Origin: Chryseobacterium wanjuense
GTDB taxonomy: Bacteria > Bacteroidota > Bacteroidia > Flavobacteriales > Weeksellaceae
DNA length: 64,000 nucleotides
Assembly: GCF_900111495.1 (NCBI RefSeq)
Contig: NZ_FOIU01000001.1
Span: 2,580,150-2,644,149 of the forward strand
Reading direction: 5' to 3'
Positions 27,701-36,930 of this stretch are shown piece by piece (the first letter of the stretch is position 1; each line of letters starts with the position of its first letter). The position numbers and the translations under genes are program-made. The notes beneath the pieces were generated by a model. The model saw only the letters and a list, made by a program, of their open reading frames with translations. It ran no database searches and was not told where the DNA came from.

Positions 27701-27719
27701 TGACAAGCAGTATTTGTCA
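27701..27719. promoter_or_regulatory. Palindromic operator-like site upstream of ccoNO
   Basis: TGACAA (27701-27706), 7 bases, TTGTCA (27714-27719): a perfect 6-7-6 inverted repeat that extends to 8 of 9 pairs with its flanks. It lies 41 bases before the ccoNO start, a position fitting a CRP/FNR-family or repressor site controlling oxidase expression. The regulator is not identified. Confidence 0.45.
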
Positions 27720-27976
27720 CAACATATAATTCTGGACAGCATTTATAAATAAAGATCAAATTTAACAAGACAGTAAAACTTAAGCATGGTAATAATTATT
27801 GAAAATATAGTTTAAAATGAATAATTACGCGGGATTCAAGAAATTTCAAAAGCAGGAAATTTAAGTGATTTAGGAAGTCTGGAATATTTGACGGACATAA
27901 TAAATAAGCCGCTAAAAAATAAAAAAAGAATGAAGTTTCAATAAAATCTAAATCTCATGAAAGTGATATAAAAAAG

Positions 27977-28288
27977 TCATTTTATAAATTTAAGTTTCTT
28001 CAACATCTGATCTGTTAAAGAATTAGAATAGATGCTGAATGAATTAATCAAAATTCCTTTTAATTGATATTTTTCAGAAGTCACAGTATACAGTATAGAA
28101 GAGTTTTCAGCACTTGAATCTTCATCATCAAACCTATAGTAATTATCAATTTCAAACTCATCATGAAATATTTCAAATTCACCATTTCTACAGTCAATAC
28201 AGTTTGATCTTAAGTTAAAATCTTCTGTATAACCATCTTTTTTCAGGTCATTTATGGCCTCAAGCAAATTGCTGTATGACTTTTTCAT
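27977..28288 (-). CDS. Small conserved Bacteroidota protein (about 100 aa)
   Basis: A 103-residue protein: 'AINDLKKDGYTEDFNLRSNCIDC', 'EFEIDNYYRFDDE' and 'LKGILINSFSIYSNSLTDQMLKKL' match a small Bacteroidota family frequently mislabelled as phosphoribosylpyrophosphate synthetase. It has none of the PRPP synthetase motifs and is far too short. The two cysteines (Cys-x2-Cys in SNCIDC) are the only obvious functional residues. Single gene; function unknown. Confidence 0.7.
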   Translation of the reverse strand: MKKSYSNLLEAINDLKKDGYTEDFNLRSNCIDCRNGEFEIFHDEFEIDNYYRFDDEDSSAENSSILYTVTSEKYQLKGILINSFSIYSNSLTDQMLKKLKFIK

Positions 28289-28372
28289 TGGAATATGATT
28301 TTATTAAAATACATTTTTTATAACTTCACAATTAAAGAACTGTTGCAAGCATTATGACTTGGAATTATTCTT

Positions 28373-31300
28373 TCAAAATGAAAAATCTAATCTAATATTT
28401 AAGCGCCCTCCATCACTGGAATTAAAATAGGCTACATTAGCTGTTGATAATCCTGCAACATTCACAAATATTCCGCCTCCTTGAGAAGTATGCCACTTAT
28501 TTGAAAATTCGTTATCTACCCAAACTCTACCATAATCAAACCCTGCGTACAGACCAAACGAAAGAGGTAAAATTCCGTTTCTTAGACTTCCCAGCGAAAG
28601 CCTTAAATCAGTACTCTGATATATGAAAGATTTCCCACTAAACCGTTGGTTTCTAAAACCTCTTAAGCCTTCATTTTGTCCTAAATTTACAGCCTGAAAA
28701 AATTCAAAATCACTATTAAAAATGTAATTGGCTTTAATTTTAGTAGCAACTACCAAGGAACCTTTCTTATTAACTCTGCTTGTTAATCTGAGTTCGGGAA
28801 TAATAAATGCATATTTTTTATTTTTGGAAAAGTTGACGCTATAACCTGTAATTACACCTAGCCCGACTCCTTTCTGAGGAAACGAGAAATCATCAAAGTT
28901 TGAATAGGAATATCCTGCTGTTATGCTATAAAACTCCTGTCCATTAAATAAATCTGCATCTATATCTGCTAAATTAATATACCTGCCTGGGGTATTCTCA
29001 ACATCAATATACTCATACTTAATTGCTGTATATATTTTACTTCCATAATATCCCTTGTAGAGCAATGATGGAGAAATCCAACGCTGGCTCATAATTACTC
29101 GGTTATATTCCATATCCGAATTATTCACAGTATTATTTCCAAGTCCAAAAAAATTATTAGTATAATTTGCAGTACTAAAACCTGCATTGAAGCCAAGATT
29201 TAAGTTTCCTAATACACGCGCAAACTCGCCTTCATATTCAATTCTTCCGCCTCCTGTCGCGGTGTAATAAAAAGCGGAAAGATTGTGTTGCGCAGTAAAG
29301 GGATTTCTTACAAGATCATTTTTTATATATCTTAAAGCTCCCCCAAATGTAATACCGTCATCAGGATTATAACTTATAGATGGTAATATTGTATACACAT
29401 CCCTACGTCCTTTCATAAAGTCATAATTATTTATCTCATAATTGTCAGTAAGATATTTATTTACTTTTGTTTCGAACGTATTAGGTTCCGATTTCTGATC
29501 ATAAACATGTATTTTCCGTGCATTCGAAAATCGATAAGTGTCATTATTTTTTCCACCGATTATCTTAATAGGAATCAAACTCTGACCTTCCCCGACAACT
29601 TCAAAAATATCCTCACTATCTAAACCATACAACCATATCTCTTTTGTAACTTTGCTATTATATTCGGTATCCCAGAACAAAGTTGTTTTTTTTCCGTCAT
29701 TTATCCTATATCCTTTGATTACTGTTACACCATCTGGTTGTCTTGTAATGACAAACCAATCACCTTTTTCCGTGCCGGTAATTATTACAAATGATTTTAG
29801 ATAATTATATAAATTTCGTGAATGTTGCTCAATACCTTCGATTCTTTGGAATAATGAACTTTTTATTTCTTCTTTTTTTTTAGTATTGACACCTTCAGGA
29901 ATTTTATTTAATGCATCTTCTACAACATCTTTTGTAAGGTGTTCTTTGATATATATAGCTTCCCTTACCCAATCTTCCTCTTTATCATTACGTAGAACCA
30001 TTCTATCAAGATCATCACCAGCATCGTTAAACCAACGTATTTGTTTGTACTTTCCGTTGTACCGTTGCATGAAACGCATTGAAGGAACCAGCGCCCTGAT
30101 AAGCCCAAATATTGGACCGTCGAAATCGGAGAAAGCCTGATCTCTGTCACGGGGTATTGGACTATAAATAAATGTACTGTCATTATATTTATCCTCTGCC
30201 CATCTCCATTGTTCTGAATGCCTGTCAAAATCTCCAAGTATATTATCGAATAACCGTGTCCTTATATAGAGTGATTGATCAACATATGCTCTATCTTTTC
30301 TTTGTAAATTTTGTATAAGCTTAGAGGTTCCAATAATTTTATTATGATTTCCAAAACTTTTTACCTCTGCTAATTTATTAGAAATTTGCTCTTCAATATA
30401 ATACAGGTTTTCCCCATATTCATCATTATAATTACCTAAGGCTTTTTGTTTTGGGATATAATATAATTCAGGATTCGCATGATAAATACCAATTGCATCT
30501 GAAAGGGTAGCAATAGTTAAAGGTGCGAAAGGATTTGCCGTAGTCCAGTAATCCTTTAATAAATTAACAAAATAGGTATCACCCCAAACGGGATCTAAAT
30601 ATTGTGTTTTAAAAAGAAAATACTGTATAAACCGTAGTGAACTCTTTTTCACACTTCGTAAATTAAATTCATTACCATAGCGACCTTCTAATCTTAAAGA
30701 GTTGGTCTGATGCCCACCTCCCTTTCTCAAAACTTCAAGTCCTCCATACAAGGTGTCTAATAATGCCACCTTAGCTCTTATAGGAGTTATGTAATCTTCA
30801 CGATAATGTTTTCCCCAGAAAAAAGAATACAGGTTGGAATGTTTTAGCTCTTTTGGTTCATAAACCGATTTATAAATATAAGCAGGAGTATGCTTTTCAT
30901 TATATTCTTCACTTACTGACTGAGAACCTGCTGCAACCACTTCAGTTTTGAATATAGGTGAGATAAATTTATTTGTCACGCTATAAAAAGCTAATTCTAT
31001 TGACTCATCAGTATAGGTGGTAATTTTGGCAAAACCCGGATTATCTGAACTAAATTGTAGTCCCAAACCTTTGTTAGCTTTATTTTCTAGGTTAATGCTT
31101 CCACTTATAATTATGGGAATTTGTCTTTCAATTATATACTGAAGATTTGTTTCATGCCCTGCCACAAATACAACATTTTTGAAACGCTGAGCTATGGTAA
31201 GAAGTTTATTGCTGAAATCTTTATAGTATTTATTACTGATTTCTTGCGGACTGATTCCAAAGGAAAGAAAATTATTATATTTTCCAACAGCCATAGGAGG

Positions 31301-31903
31301 ATGACATAAAGCAATCAACACTGTTTTATTTTGACTTTTTACAATCTCGTCCTCAATCTCAGTATAAAAGGCTGTTTTACTTTTGATTTCACACTCCTCA
31401 TTAATATTAGGCAATTTATCCCAATCAGCGAGTATCCAATTAGAATCAACCAGAAGGAGATCGGTAGCCCTATCAAGAACTACCTTTTTTAAAGGGCAGC
31501 CATCTTTGAGTAAAAATACATCGTTCTTATCAAGACCTGCGCTAATATAATGGCGTTCTTTTTCTAGGCCTTTTACACCTGCAGCCCAATCCAAAGGACC
31601 CGGAATAAAAAAAATATTTCCCTTATTTCCTTTAAAATATGATAGCTGATTATCTAACTTTTTTTTTGTTTCCCCATTTGATTGGTTAAAATCCGAAATG
31701 GAAACATTATTACCCAGAAAAAGTATTGTGGTGCTGTCGGAAGACCTCGACAAGTTTCCGAGCTCTCTCAGTACTTCATTATTATAATTTTCACATCCAA
31801 TGTTACCAACTGCATAAATAATATGTGAAACATTTTTTGCCTTCTGGCCACTAAGAGTATAACCTACAAGACAAAGTAATAATATAAGAGTTCGCATGGT
31901 CAT
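28373..31903 (-). CDS. Outer-membrane protein: degenerate metallophosphoesterase domain fused to a BamA/surface-antigen beta-barrel
   Basis: A 1176-residue protein. A signal peptide (RTLILLLCLVGYTLSGQ) precedes an N-terminal calcineurin-like fold (residues about 25-320), a middle region of about 450 residues, and a C-terminal barrel (about 800-1176) with 'LGQNEGLRGFRNQRFSGKS' and the terminal aromatic 'LNIRLDFSF' of Omp85-like barrels. The phosphoesterase motifs are lost: GD is G33-N34, GDN is G64-N65-N66, GNHD is G102-P103-L104-D105, HHP is C200-H201-P202, and GHDH is G249-H250-E251-T252. The family is common in Chryseobacterium with intact motifs, so this copy is probably a binding or structural version. 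Single gene. Confidence 0.82.
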   Translation of the reverse strand: MTMRTLILLLCLVGYTLSGQKAKNVSHIIYAVGNIGCENYNNEVLRELGNLSRSSDSTTILFLGNNVSISDFNQSNGETKKKLDNQLSYFKGNKGNIFFIPGPLDWAAGVKGLEKERHYISAGLDKNDVFLLKDGCPLKKVVLDRATDLLLVDSNWILADWDKLPNINEECEIKSKTAFYTEIEDEIVKSQNKTVLIALCHPPMAVGKYNNFLSFGISPQEISNKYYKDFSNKLLTIAQRFKNVVFVAGHETNLQYIIERQIPIIISGSINLENKANKGLGLQFSSDNPGFAKITTYTDESIELAFYSVTNKFISPIFKTEVVAAGSQSVSEEYNEKHTPAYIYKSVYEPKELKHSNLYSFFWGKHYREDYITPIRAKVALLDTLYGGLEVLRKGGGHQTNSLRLEGRYGNEFNLRSVKKSSLRFIQYFLFKTQYLDPVWGDTYFVNLLKDYWTTANPFAPLTIATLSDAIGIYHANPELYYIPKQKALGNYNDEYGENLYYIEEQISNKLAEVKSFGNHNKIIGTSKLIQNLQRKDRAYVDQSLYIRTRLFDNILGDFDRHSEQWRWAEDKYNDSTFIYSPIPRDRDQAFSDFDGPIFGLIRALVPSMRFMQRYNGKYKQIRWFNDAGDDLDRMVLRNDKEEDWVREAIYIKEHLTKDVVEDALNKIPEGVNTKKKEEIKSSLFQRIEGIEQHSRNLYNYLKSFVIITGTEKGDWFVITRQPDGVTVIKGYRINDGKKTTLFWDTEYNSKVTKEIWLYGLDSEDIFEVVGEGQSLIPIKIIGGKNNDTYRFSNARKIHVYDQKSEPNTFETKVNKYLTDNYEINNYDFMKGRRDVYTILPSISYNPDDGITFGGALRYIKNDLVRNPFTAQHNLSAFYYTATGGGRIEYEGEFARVLGNLNLGFNAGFSTANYTNNFFGLGNNTVNNSDMEYNRVIMSQRWISPSLLYKGYYGSKIYTAIKYEYIDVENTPGRYINLADIDADLFNGQEFYSITAGYSYSNFDDFSFPQKGVGLGVITGYSVNFSKNKKYAFIIPELRLTSRVNKKGSLVVATKIKANYIFNSDFEFFQAVNLGQNEGLRGFRNQRFSGKSFIYQSTDLRLSLGSLRNGILPLSFGLYAGFDYGRVWVDNEFSNKWHTSQGGGIFVNVAGLSTANVAYFNSSDGGRLNIRLDFSF

Positions 31904-32140
31904 TAGTTTTTTGTCTTATAATATTTATAAATAATAACACCAAGATGATTGTTTATAATTACTAAAATATTTCGATCCGAGAGTAAATTTATTATCGGCG
32001 ATCATCTTCAATATGTAGGGAAAATCAGGAATTACAAAAGAATCCCTGATGAAGTACCATACATTTTACTAACTATATTTTTTAGGAATATTACTAGTTA
32101 CTTACTCTAAAGTCATGTTTGCAAAATAATTGATAACTCA

Positions 32141-32440
32141 TTACTGTTTCAAAGGCATAACCTTAGCAAATTCGGCTCTGGTAGTCGGACTTCCGTCTAT
32201 TGATTCATAAATATCTTTCGAATTCGACAAGGTCTGCATAAGGGATCTTGGTCCTTCAAATGGCCTTCCTCCTATATGCCAACCATCTGTGTGGAGTTCT
32301 TCAATGAGAACCCATACGACTTCTCTAAAAGCTTCAGAACCTTCAAATTTCACCATAACATCAGTAATCGCTGCTGCTAATTCGTGTTTCTGCTCAGGTG
32401 TGAAAACACCATCTACTAGTTTAATATTTACAAATGGCAT
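32141..32440 (-). CDS. Tautomerase-family protein (4-oxalocrotonate tautomerase-like)
   Basis: A 99-residue protein. After removal of Met, the N-terminal Pro1 ('PFVNIKLVDGVFTPEQKHELAAAITDVM') is the general base of the tautomerase superfamily. 'VWVLIEELHTDGWHIGG' is the second beta strand region. It is longer than the 62-residue 4-OT subunit and resembles the about 100-residue class in Bacteroidota. It may act on keto-enol or halogenated substrates; it lies upstream (in position) of reductases suggesting a detoxification region. Confidence 0.8.
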   Translation of the reverse strand: MPFVNIKLVDGVFTPEQKHELAAAITDVMVKFEGSEAFREVVWVLIEELHTDGWHIGGRPFEGPRSLMQTLSNSKDIYESIDGSPTTRAEFAKVMPLKQ

Positions 32441-32840
32441 AATATAAAATGTTTAAAAGTTATTTAAGAATTTAATTGTAATATGACTGATACTTATTCC
32501 CTGTAAGATTTATAGGATATAAACAATTAATACAAGCTCTTAATCAGTCACTTTACTATAGTAAAATTACTGCATTAAAATATCTGATGAGATATACTTA
32601 AAAGTTATAAAAAAGTATTTTTGTGCTATTTTAAATTAGTGAGCTCAGACCCGCAGTTAGTTAGTCTAAAATTTGAATGTATCAGTATATTCGCTTATTC
32701 TGATAAATTATATTAAAAGTCGGATACAAAATAGTATAGCAAAATCTCTCAATTTGTTCAGCTAATTTTGCAGAGTAATATTATAACAAAACATGGCTGG
32801 AAATATCCAGCCATGTTTAAATTTATTTTAATATATACAA
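32441..32840. other. Intergenic region with a terminator only
   Basis: About 400 bases, AT-rich, no gene seen; the only recognised element is the stem-loop at 32789-32818. Confidence 0.5.
32789..32818. terminator. Terminator of the Gfo/Idh-MDR operon
   Basis: A 13-bp perfect stem (32789-32801 with 32806-32818) around AATA, beginning with AAA and ending with TTT, 23 bases after the stop of the minus-strand reductase gene. Confidence 0.85.
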
Positions 32841-33845
32841 TTAGTCAATCTCTATTACGACTTTTCCTTTTATTATTCCATCACTCATTTCTTTCCATGT
32901 CTGCTCAACATCTTTCAATGTAAAAGAACCTGGATGAGTATTTCCTCTAATATGTCCGGATTCAATTAATTTTGTAGCTTCGGAAAGAATATTACCATGA
33001 TGTTTTCTTCCTTTTCCGGTGATAAGAGGTAAAAGAGTGAATACACCTGAGTAAGTTGCCCCTCTAAATGACAACGGTGCCAAACTGTGGGTGCCCCACC
33101 CTAGAATACTTACAACATGTCCAGTGTACTGCCGTACAGCCGAAAATGAATTATCCAGATTAGCTCCCCCAACGGTATCAAAAATAATATCAAATCCTTC
33201 TCCATCAGTATATTGCTGAACATATTCATCTACAGTTTCCTTCACATAATCTATAGCTACTGCCCCGTACTGTTCAATCTGTTTTTTGCTGTCTGCAGTA
33301 CCAGTTGCATAAACTGTAGCACCAAAAGACTTTGCTAATTGTACCGCAATATGACCTACGCCTCCAGCTCCACCATGTATAAGAACCTTTTTAGTACTAT
33401 CAACCTTTGCTCTATCTACCAGTCCTTCCCAAGCTGTTATCAGTGCCAAAGGTAAGGAAGCCGCTTCTTTGAAACTAATATTTGAAGGTTTGTGAGCTAA
33501 TAAATCAGCATCTACAGCTGCAAATTGTGCTAATGATCCCTGAACACCTGCAATACCTCCTGTCATACCATACACTTCATCTCCAATTTTATAGTCAGTT
33601 ACATTCTCACCAACTGCTGTAACTATACCCGCCATATCAATTCCTAAAATAGCCGGTAAAACGGTTTTTGCATGTGCTGCAGTACCAGATTTTATTTTGA
33701 GATCAAGAGGATTAATGCCACTTGCCTTAATTGCTACTAATACCTGACCTTCAATCGGAACAGGCATTGACATTTCTTTCATTATAAATTCATTATTGAA
33801 TTCCTCAAGAATAAGTGCCTGCATCGTATCTTTTAAAATATCCAT
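32841..33845 (-). CDS. MDR-family NADP-dependent oxidoreductase (quinone reductase type)
   Basis: A 334-residue medium-chain reductase: GroES-like N-terminal domain with 'INPLDLKIKSG' and 'ILGIDMAGIVTAVG', then the nucleotide-binding motif 'LIHGGAGGVGHIAVQLAKSFGATVYATG'. The zinc-binding cysteines of alcohol dehydrogenases are absent, so it is a quinone or enone reductase. ATG at 33845 or the Met at residue 8 (MQALILEEF) may be the start. It is the last gene of a four-gene minus-strand run with Gfo/Idh, another MDR and an NTF2-like protein. Confidence 0.88.
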   Translation of the reverse strand: MDILKDTMQALILEEFNNEFIMKEMSMPVPIEGQVLVAIKASGINPLDLKIKSGTAAHAKTVLPAILGIDMAGIVTAVGENVTDYKIGDEVYGMTGGIAGVQGSLAQFAAVDADLLAHKPSNISFKEAASLPLALITAWEGLVDRAKVDSTKKVLIHGGAGGVGHIAVQLAKSFGATVYATGTADSKKQIEQYGAVAIDYVKETVDEYVQQYTDGEGFDIIFDTVGGANLDNSFSAVRQYTGHVVSILGWGTHSLAPLSFRGATYSGVFTLLPLITGKGRKHHGNILSEATKLIESGHIRGNTHPGSFTLKDVEQTWKEMSDGIIKGKVVIEID

Positions 33846-33889
33846 AATATTCTTTTTTTATTTTTATTCTTATGTATGTTTGATTTAAA

Positions 33890-34336
33890 TTACTGCTGTT
33901 CCATTCTTACTCTCTTAAGCTTTAATTTTGAAATTAGCCACTTTTCTGTATTTTTTACAAATGAAATATGGTAGTGGCCATAGCCATGAAAGTAAGATTC
34001 CTCCCTGCTATCAGTTTTACTAAAATAGAGACGGTCTTCCATTGCCCAAACTACTTCAGCAGAACCTTCATCCATAGATAAAATTTCACTATTGTGAAGA
34101 TGGTGGACAGTGACTGTATCTTTAAGGTGGTCAATGCAAACCTTAATAAATTCAGTAGGATCATTAAAGTAAGCTATCCTTTGCCCTTCAACATTTTCAA
34201 ATTCAAACGTGGCATCATCAGACATAAGAAACCTCCAATCTTCCCATTGCTGAAGATCAAGACGTCTGCAGTATGCAGACATTACACTTTGAATCAATGT
34301 CGCATTATTGACTTCTCCATTTACAGATTGTATCAT
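33890..34336 (-). CDS. SnoaL/NTF2-like protein
   Basis: A 148-residue cone-shaped alpha/beta barrel protein: 'ATLIQSVMSAYCRRLDLQQWEDWRFLMSDDATFEFEN', 'VTVHHLHNSEILSMDEGSAEVVWAMEDRLYF' and 'GYGHYHISFVKNTEKWLISKLKLKRVR'. The family includes isomerases, dehydratases and ring-modifying accessory proteins. The 'HHLHN' histidines lie where SnoaL_4 proteins place catalytic groups. It sits between two MDR reductase genes (gaps of 44 and 54 bases), suggesting a shared catabolic or detoxification path. Confidence 0.8.
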   Translation of the reverse strand: MIQSVNGEVNNATLIQSVMSAYCRRLDLQQWEDWRFLMSDDATFEFENVEGQRIAYFNDPTEFIKVCIDHLKDTVTVHHLHNSEILSMDEGSAEVVWAMEDRLYFSKTDSREESYFHGYGHYHISFVKNTEKWLISKLKLKRVRMEQQ

Positions 34337-34390
34337 ATTACCTTTAATTTTGTATCCTTATAAGTTGTTAATCAGAAATTCCCAAATCAT

Positions 34391-35335
34391 TTATGAAAGT
34401 TTTATGACTATTTTACCGGTTGTCTGCCCACTTTCAATTTCCTTATGAGCTTCAGGAATTTGTTCAAATTCAAATATTTTTGATATATGCGGAATAACAG
34501 AACCTTCTTCGAGCAATTGAGCAACTAATTTCATATCCTTGCCCGAAGATTGAATTGCATTATAAAATGCATTTACTCCTAATTCTTCAGCTCTCTCTCT
34601 TTCCTCACTCGTAATACCAGACCACAAACTAATTAAAGTTCCTCCTGACTTGATAACATTTAATACCCGAAAAATATGTCCATCCGTCCGTACACCGTCA
34701 ATCGCAAGATCAACTTTTTCTGTCAGATCTTCAAAATTTTGACTCTGGTAGTCTATGAACTCATCTGCACCAATTCCCATCACAAATTCTTTCTTAGATG
34801 CTGATGCAAGAGCAATAACGTATGCGCCATAGTATTTCGCCAATTGCACCGCAAAATGTCCAACACCACCTCCAGCTGCTGTGATAAGAATACGGCTACC
34901 TTCTTTTACACCAACCATGCGCATGGGTTGTAGAACTGTAAGTATTGCCAATGTACTTGCCGCTGCCTGAATATGAGAAATATTCTTTGGTTTAAGAGCC
35001 AGGTGATTAGCCGGAGCAGCAACATATTCCGCGTAAGCCTTTCCATGTCCCGGGTGCTTAATCACCCCGAAGACCTCATCACCAACTTTAAAATCCTTTA
35101 CATCGGCACCTACTTCTATTACCACTCCAGAAAGATCCCAACCTAAGATCATCGGACTCTCCCCATTAAATATCCAATGTACACTCTTGTTCTCACGAAC
35201 AATTGCATCGGCAGGATTAATACTTATTGCTTTTGTCTGTACAAGAACCTCGCCTGGCAATAATTCAGGTACTGGAGCATTTTCAAGAGAAAAGTTACTA
35301 ATCCCCCCTTGCTCTTTTAAAATCATTGCTTTCAT
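34391..35335 (-). CDS. MDR-family NADP-dependent oxidoreductase
   Basis: A 314-residue relative of the enzyme at 32841-33845: 'INPADAIVRENKSVHW', 'ILGWDLSGVVIEVG', nucleotide motif 'LITAAGGGVGHFAVQLAKYYGAYVIALA', and 'GKIVIKL' at the end. It lacks the catalytic zinc cysteines. The ATG is 3 bases after the Gfo/Idh stop, showing cotranscription. It probably reduces quinones or conjugated carbonyls with NADPH; the substrate cannot be read from sequence. Confidence 0.88.
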   Translation of the reverse strand: MKAMILKEQGGISNFSLENAPVPELLPGEVLVQTKAISINPADAIVRENKSVHWIFNGESPMILGWDLSGVVIEVGADVKDFKVGDEVFGVIKHPGHGKAYAEYVAAPANHLALKPKNISHIQAAASTLAILTVLQPMRMVGVKEGSRILITAAGGGVGHFAVQLAKYYGAYVIALASASKKEFVMGIGADEFIDYQSQNFEDLTEKVDLAIDGVRTDGHIFRVLNVIKSGGTLISLWSGITSEERERAEELGVNAFYNAIQSSGKDMKLVAQLLEEGSVIPHISKIFEFEQIPEAHKEIESGQTTGKIVIKLS

Positions 35336-35338
35336 GAT

Positions 35339-36421
35339 TTACAGATAAGATTCACGAGTTCCTTGTAATGCTGATTTTTCGATAGCGCTAATCATTCTAT
35401 GGCGTATAACAGCGTCTTCAAAAGTAGGAGCGTTTCCGGATTGTAAAAGTGTATAGTTTTGTCCTACACTCGATGGGATATAATCTAGTCCATAGTCAGC
35501 AACTAAATTATATTCTTCTGGTACCTCAACAATTTCCATAGTACCATTTTCACCAGTACTCATCATGATACGAGGTTCAAATACTGCAAGACTTCCCCCA
35601 TCAGCAATAATTTGAATATCTCCTTTGGTTCCATTGATTTCCCAAAAGAAATTGGTCCCGGAAAGCATCCCCCCTCTGAAATGAACACTTGCTACAGCTC
35701 CACCTTCAAGGATACCACTTACAACTACTTGGTCTGCTATTTTGAATGGTATTTCTTGCCCGTTCTCTACAATAGTTGTAGTTTTTCTACGTGTCGCTGT
35801 TGTTGCATTTAGTTCCGAGAATTCACCTAAAACAAAACACATAGCATCTACGGCATTACCAAATGTTACATTAATCATTCCAGCACCATTTTCGGGATCA
35901 ACTGTATAATCATTAGCCATAGGAGTATACTCACCATAAATAATACCTGAACCAATCATACTTGTAGACAAGACTTCTCCGAGATGCCCCTGATTAATAT
36001 AATCTCGTATAAAACGAATTGCAGGTACAGATCTAGATTGTAAACCAATGTATCCTTTTACATTATTTTCCCTAGCGAGAAAAGCAAGCTCTTCAGTTTC
36101 TTGTAAGTTTTTACCCAAAGGCCATTCGCTGAATACATTTTTACCACCAGAAACAACCTCACGAATAATTTCATTATGCAACGGAACTCTGACCGCAACC
36201 AATACCATTTCTACATCATCACTATTAACCAACTCTTTAGTGGATCCATAAATATTCTCAACCTCGTAAGCTTTTTTTAAAAGATCCACAGTTTCACTAT
36301 TTCTGCTTGATAATGCTGTAATTTCATAACCGGGCAATGCTTTTAATGCCGGTATATGTGCCATGGAGGCCCATCCTCTTTCTGGATTCGCACCTACGAT
36401 TCCAACTTTAATTTTATTCAT
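35339..36421 (-). CDS. Gfo/Idh/MocA-family oxidoreductase
   Basis: A 360-residue NAD(P)-dependent enzyme. The Rossmann start 'KVGIVGANPERGWASMAHIPAL', 'ALSSRNSETVDLLKKAY', and the family motif 'SEWPLGKNLQETEEL' (E-K-P-type turn changed to E-W-P-L) are present, followed by the C-terminal beta-sheet domain. This variant resembles the galactose 1-dehydrogenase/GAL80-like subgroup. It leads the four-gene minus-strand operon ending at the terminator 32789-32818. The substrate is unknown, perhaps a sugar or cyclic polyol. Confidence 0.87.
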   Translation of the reverse strand: MNKIKVGIVGANPERGWASMAHIPALKALPGYEITALSSRNSETVDLLKKAYEVENIYGSTKELVNSDDVEMVLVAVRVPLHNEIIREVVSGGKNVFSEWPLGKNLQETEELAFLARENNVKGYIGLQSRSVPAIRFIRDYINQGHLGEVLSTSMIGSGIIYGEYTPMANDYTVDPENGAGMINVTFGNAVDAMCFVLGEFSELNATTATRRKTTTIVENGQEIPFKIADQVVVSGILEGGAVASVHFRGGMLSGTNFFWEINGTKGDIQIIADGGSLAVFEPRIMMSTGENGTMEIVEVPEEYNLVADYGLDYIPSSVGQNYTLLQSGNAPTFEDAVIRHRMISAIEKSALQGTRESYL

Positions 36422-36930
36422 TCTATTTTTTTTATTAATTAGTAATTGGTATGTTATACACCAAGGATTACCATAACTGTTAGCCTCAAAGCATTAAAAA
36501 TGCTTTTTATTAAAGGTCTGTAAATAACTAACTATTCTTATTTCGTTTGAACTGTAAAACACAGATTAAGGTATTGAACTAACTTTCATCTTTGCTACAT
36601 ATATGTTGTTAAAATTTAAAGTATATTTAAAAACATTCATGAATACAATATCTTTCACAGTTTTAAATATAATTTAACACACAATCCAGATAATACATTA
36701 ATTGTAAGACATTTATAAATTAATGTTCGCCTCATTAATTTATATTAAATTTATCAACATGCCTTACCTTTAGTGATTAACGGCCTTTAAAGTCTTTTTG
36801 TAACTTATGAAAATGAGACTATCTTTTTAAGCAGGTATTTTTCATTCTTTGAAAACATCTTCTAGTTACGAAACACTTTAATGTAGAGCTTCAGAAATAT
36901 CAACACAGATAGCATTTTTTTGCTTTTAAT
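36422..36930. other. Intergenic region, nothing recognised
   Basis: About 500 very AT-rich bases holding the promoter of the Gfo/Idh operon by position. No open frame, repeat or clear stem was seen. Confidence 0.4.

Noticed and set aside
27830..27945. Open stretch reading EISKAGNLSDLGSLEYLTDI upstream of ccoNO
   Set aside because: No start codon in good position and no recognised family; too short to call even as a relic.
27977..28288. Phosphoribosylpyrophosphate synthetase
   Set aside because: The protein is about 100 residues and has none of the PRPP-binding or ATP motifs.
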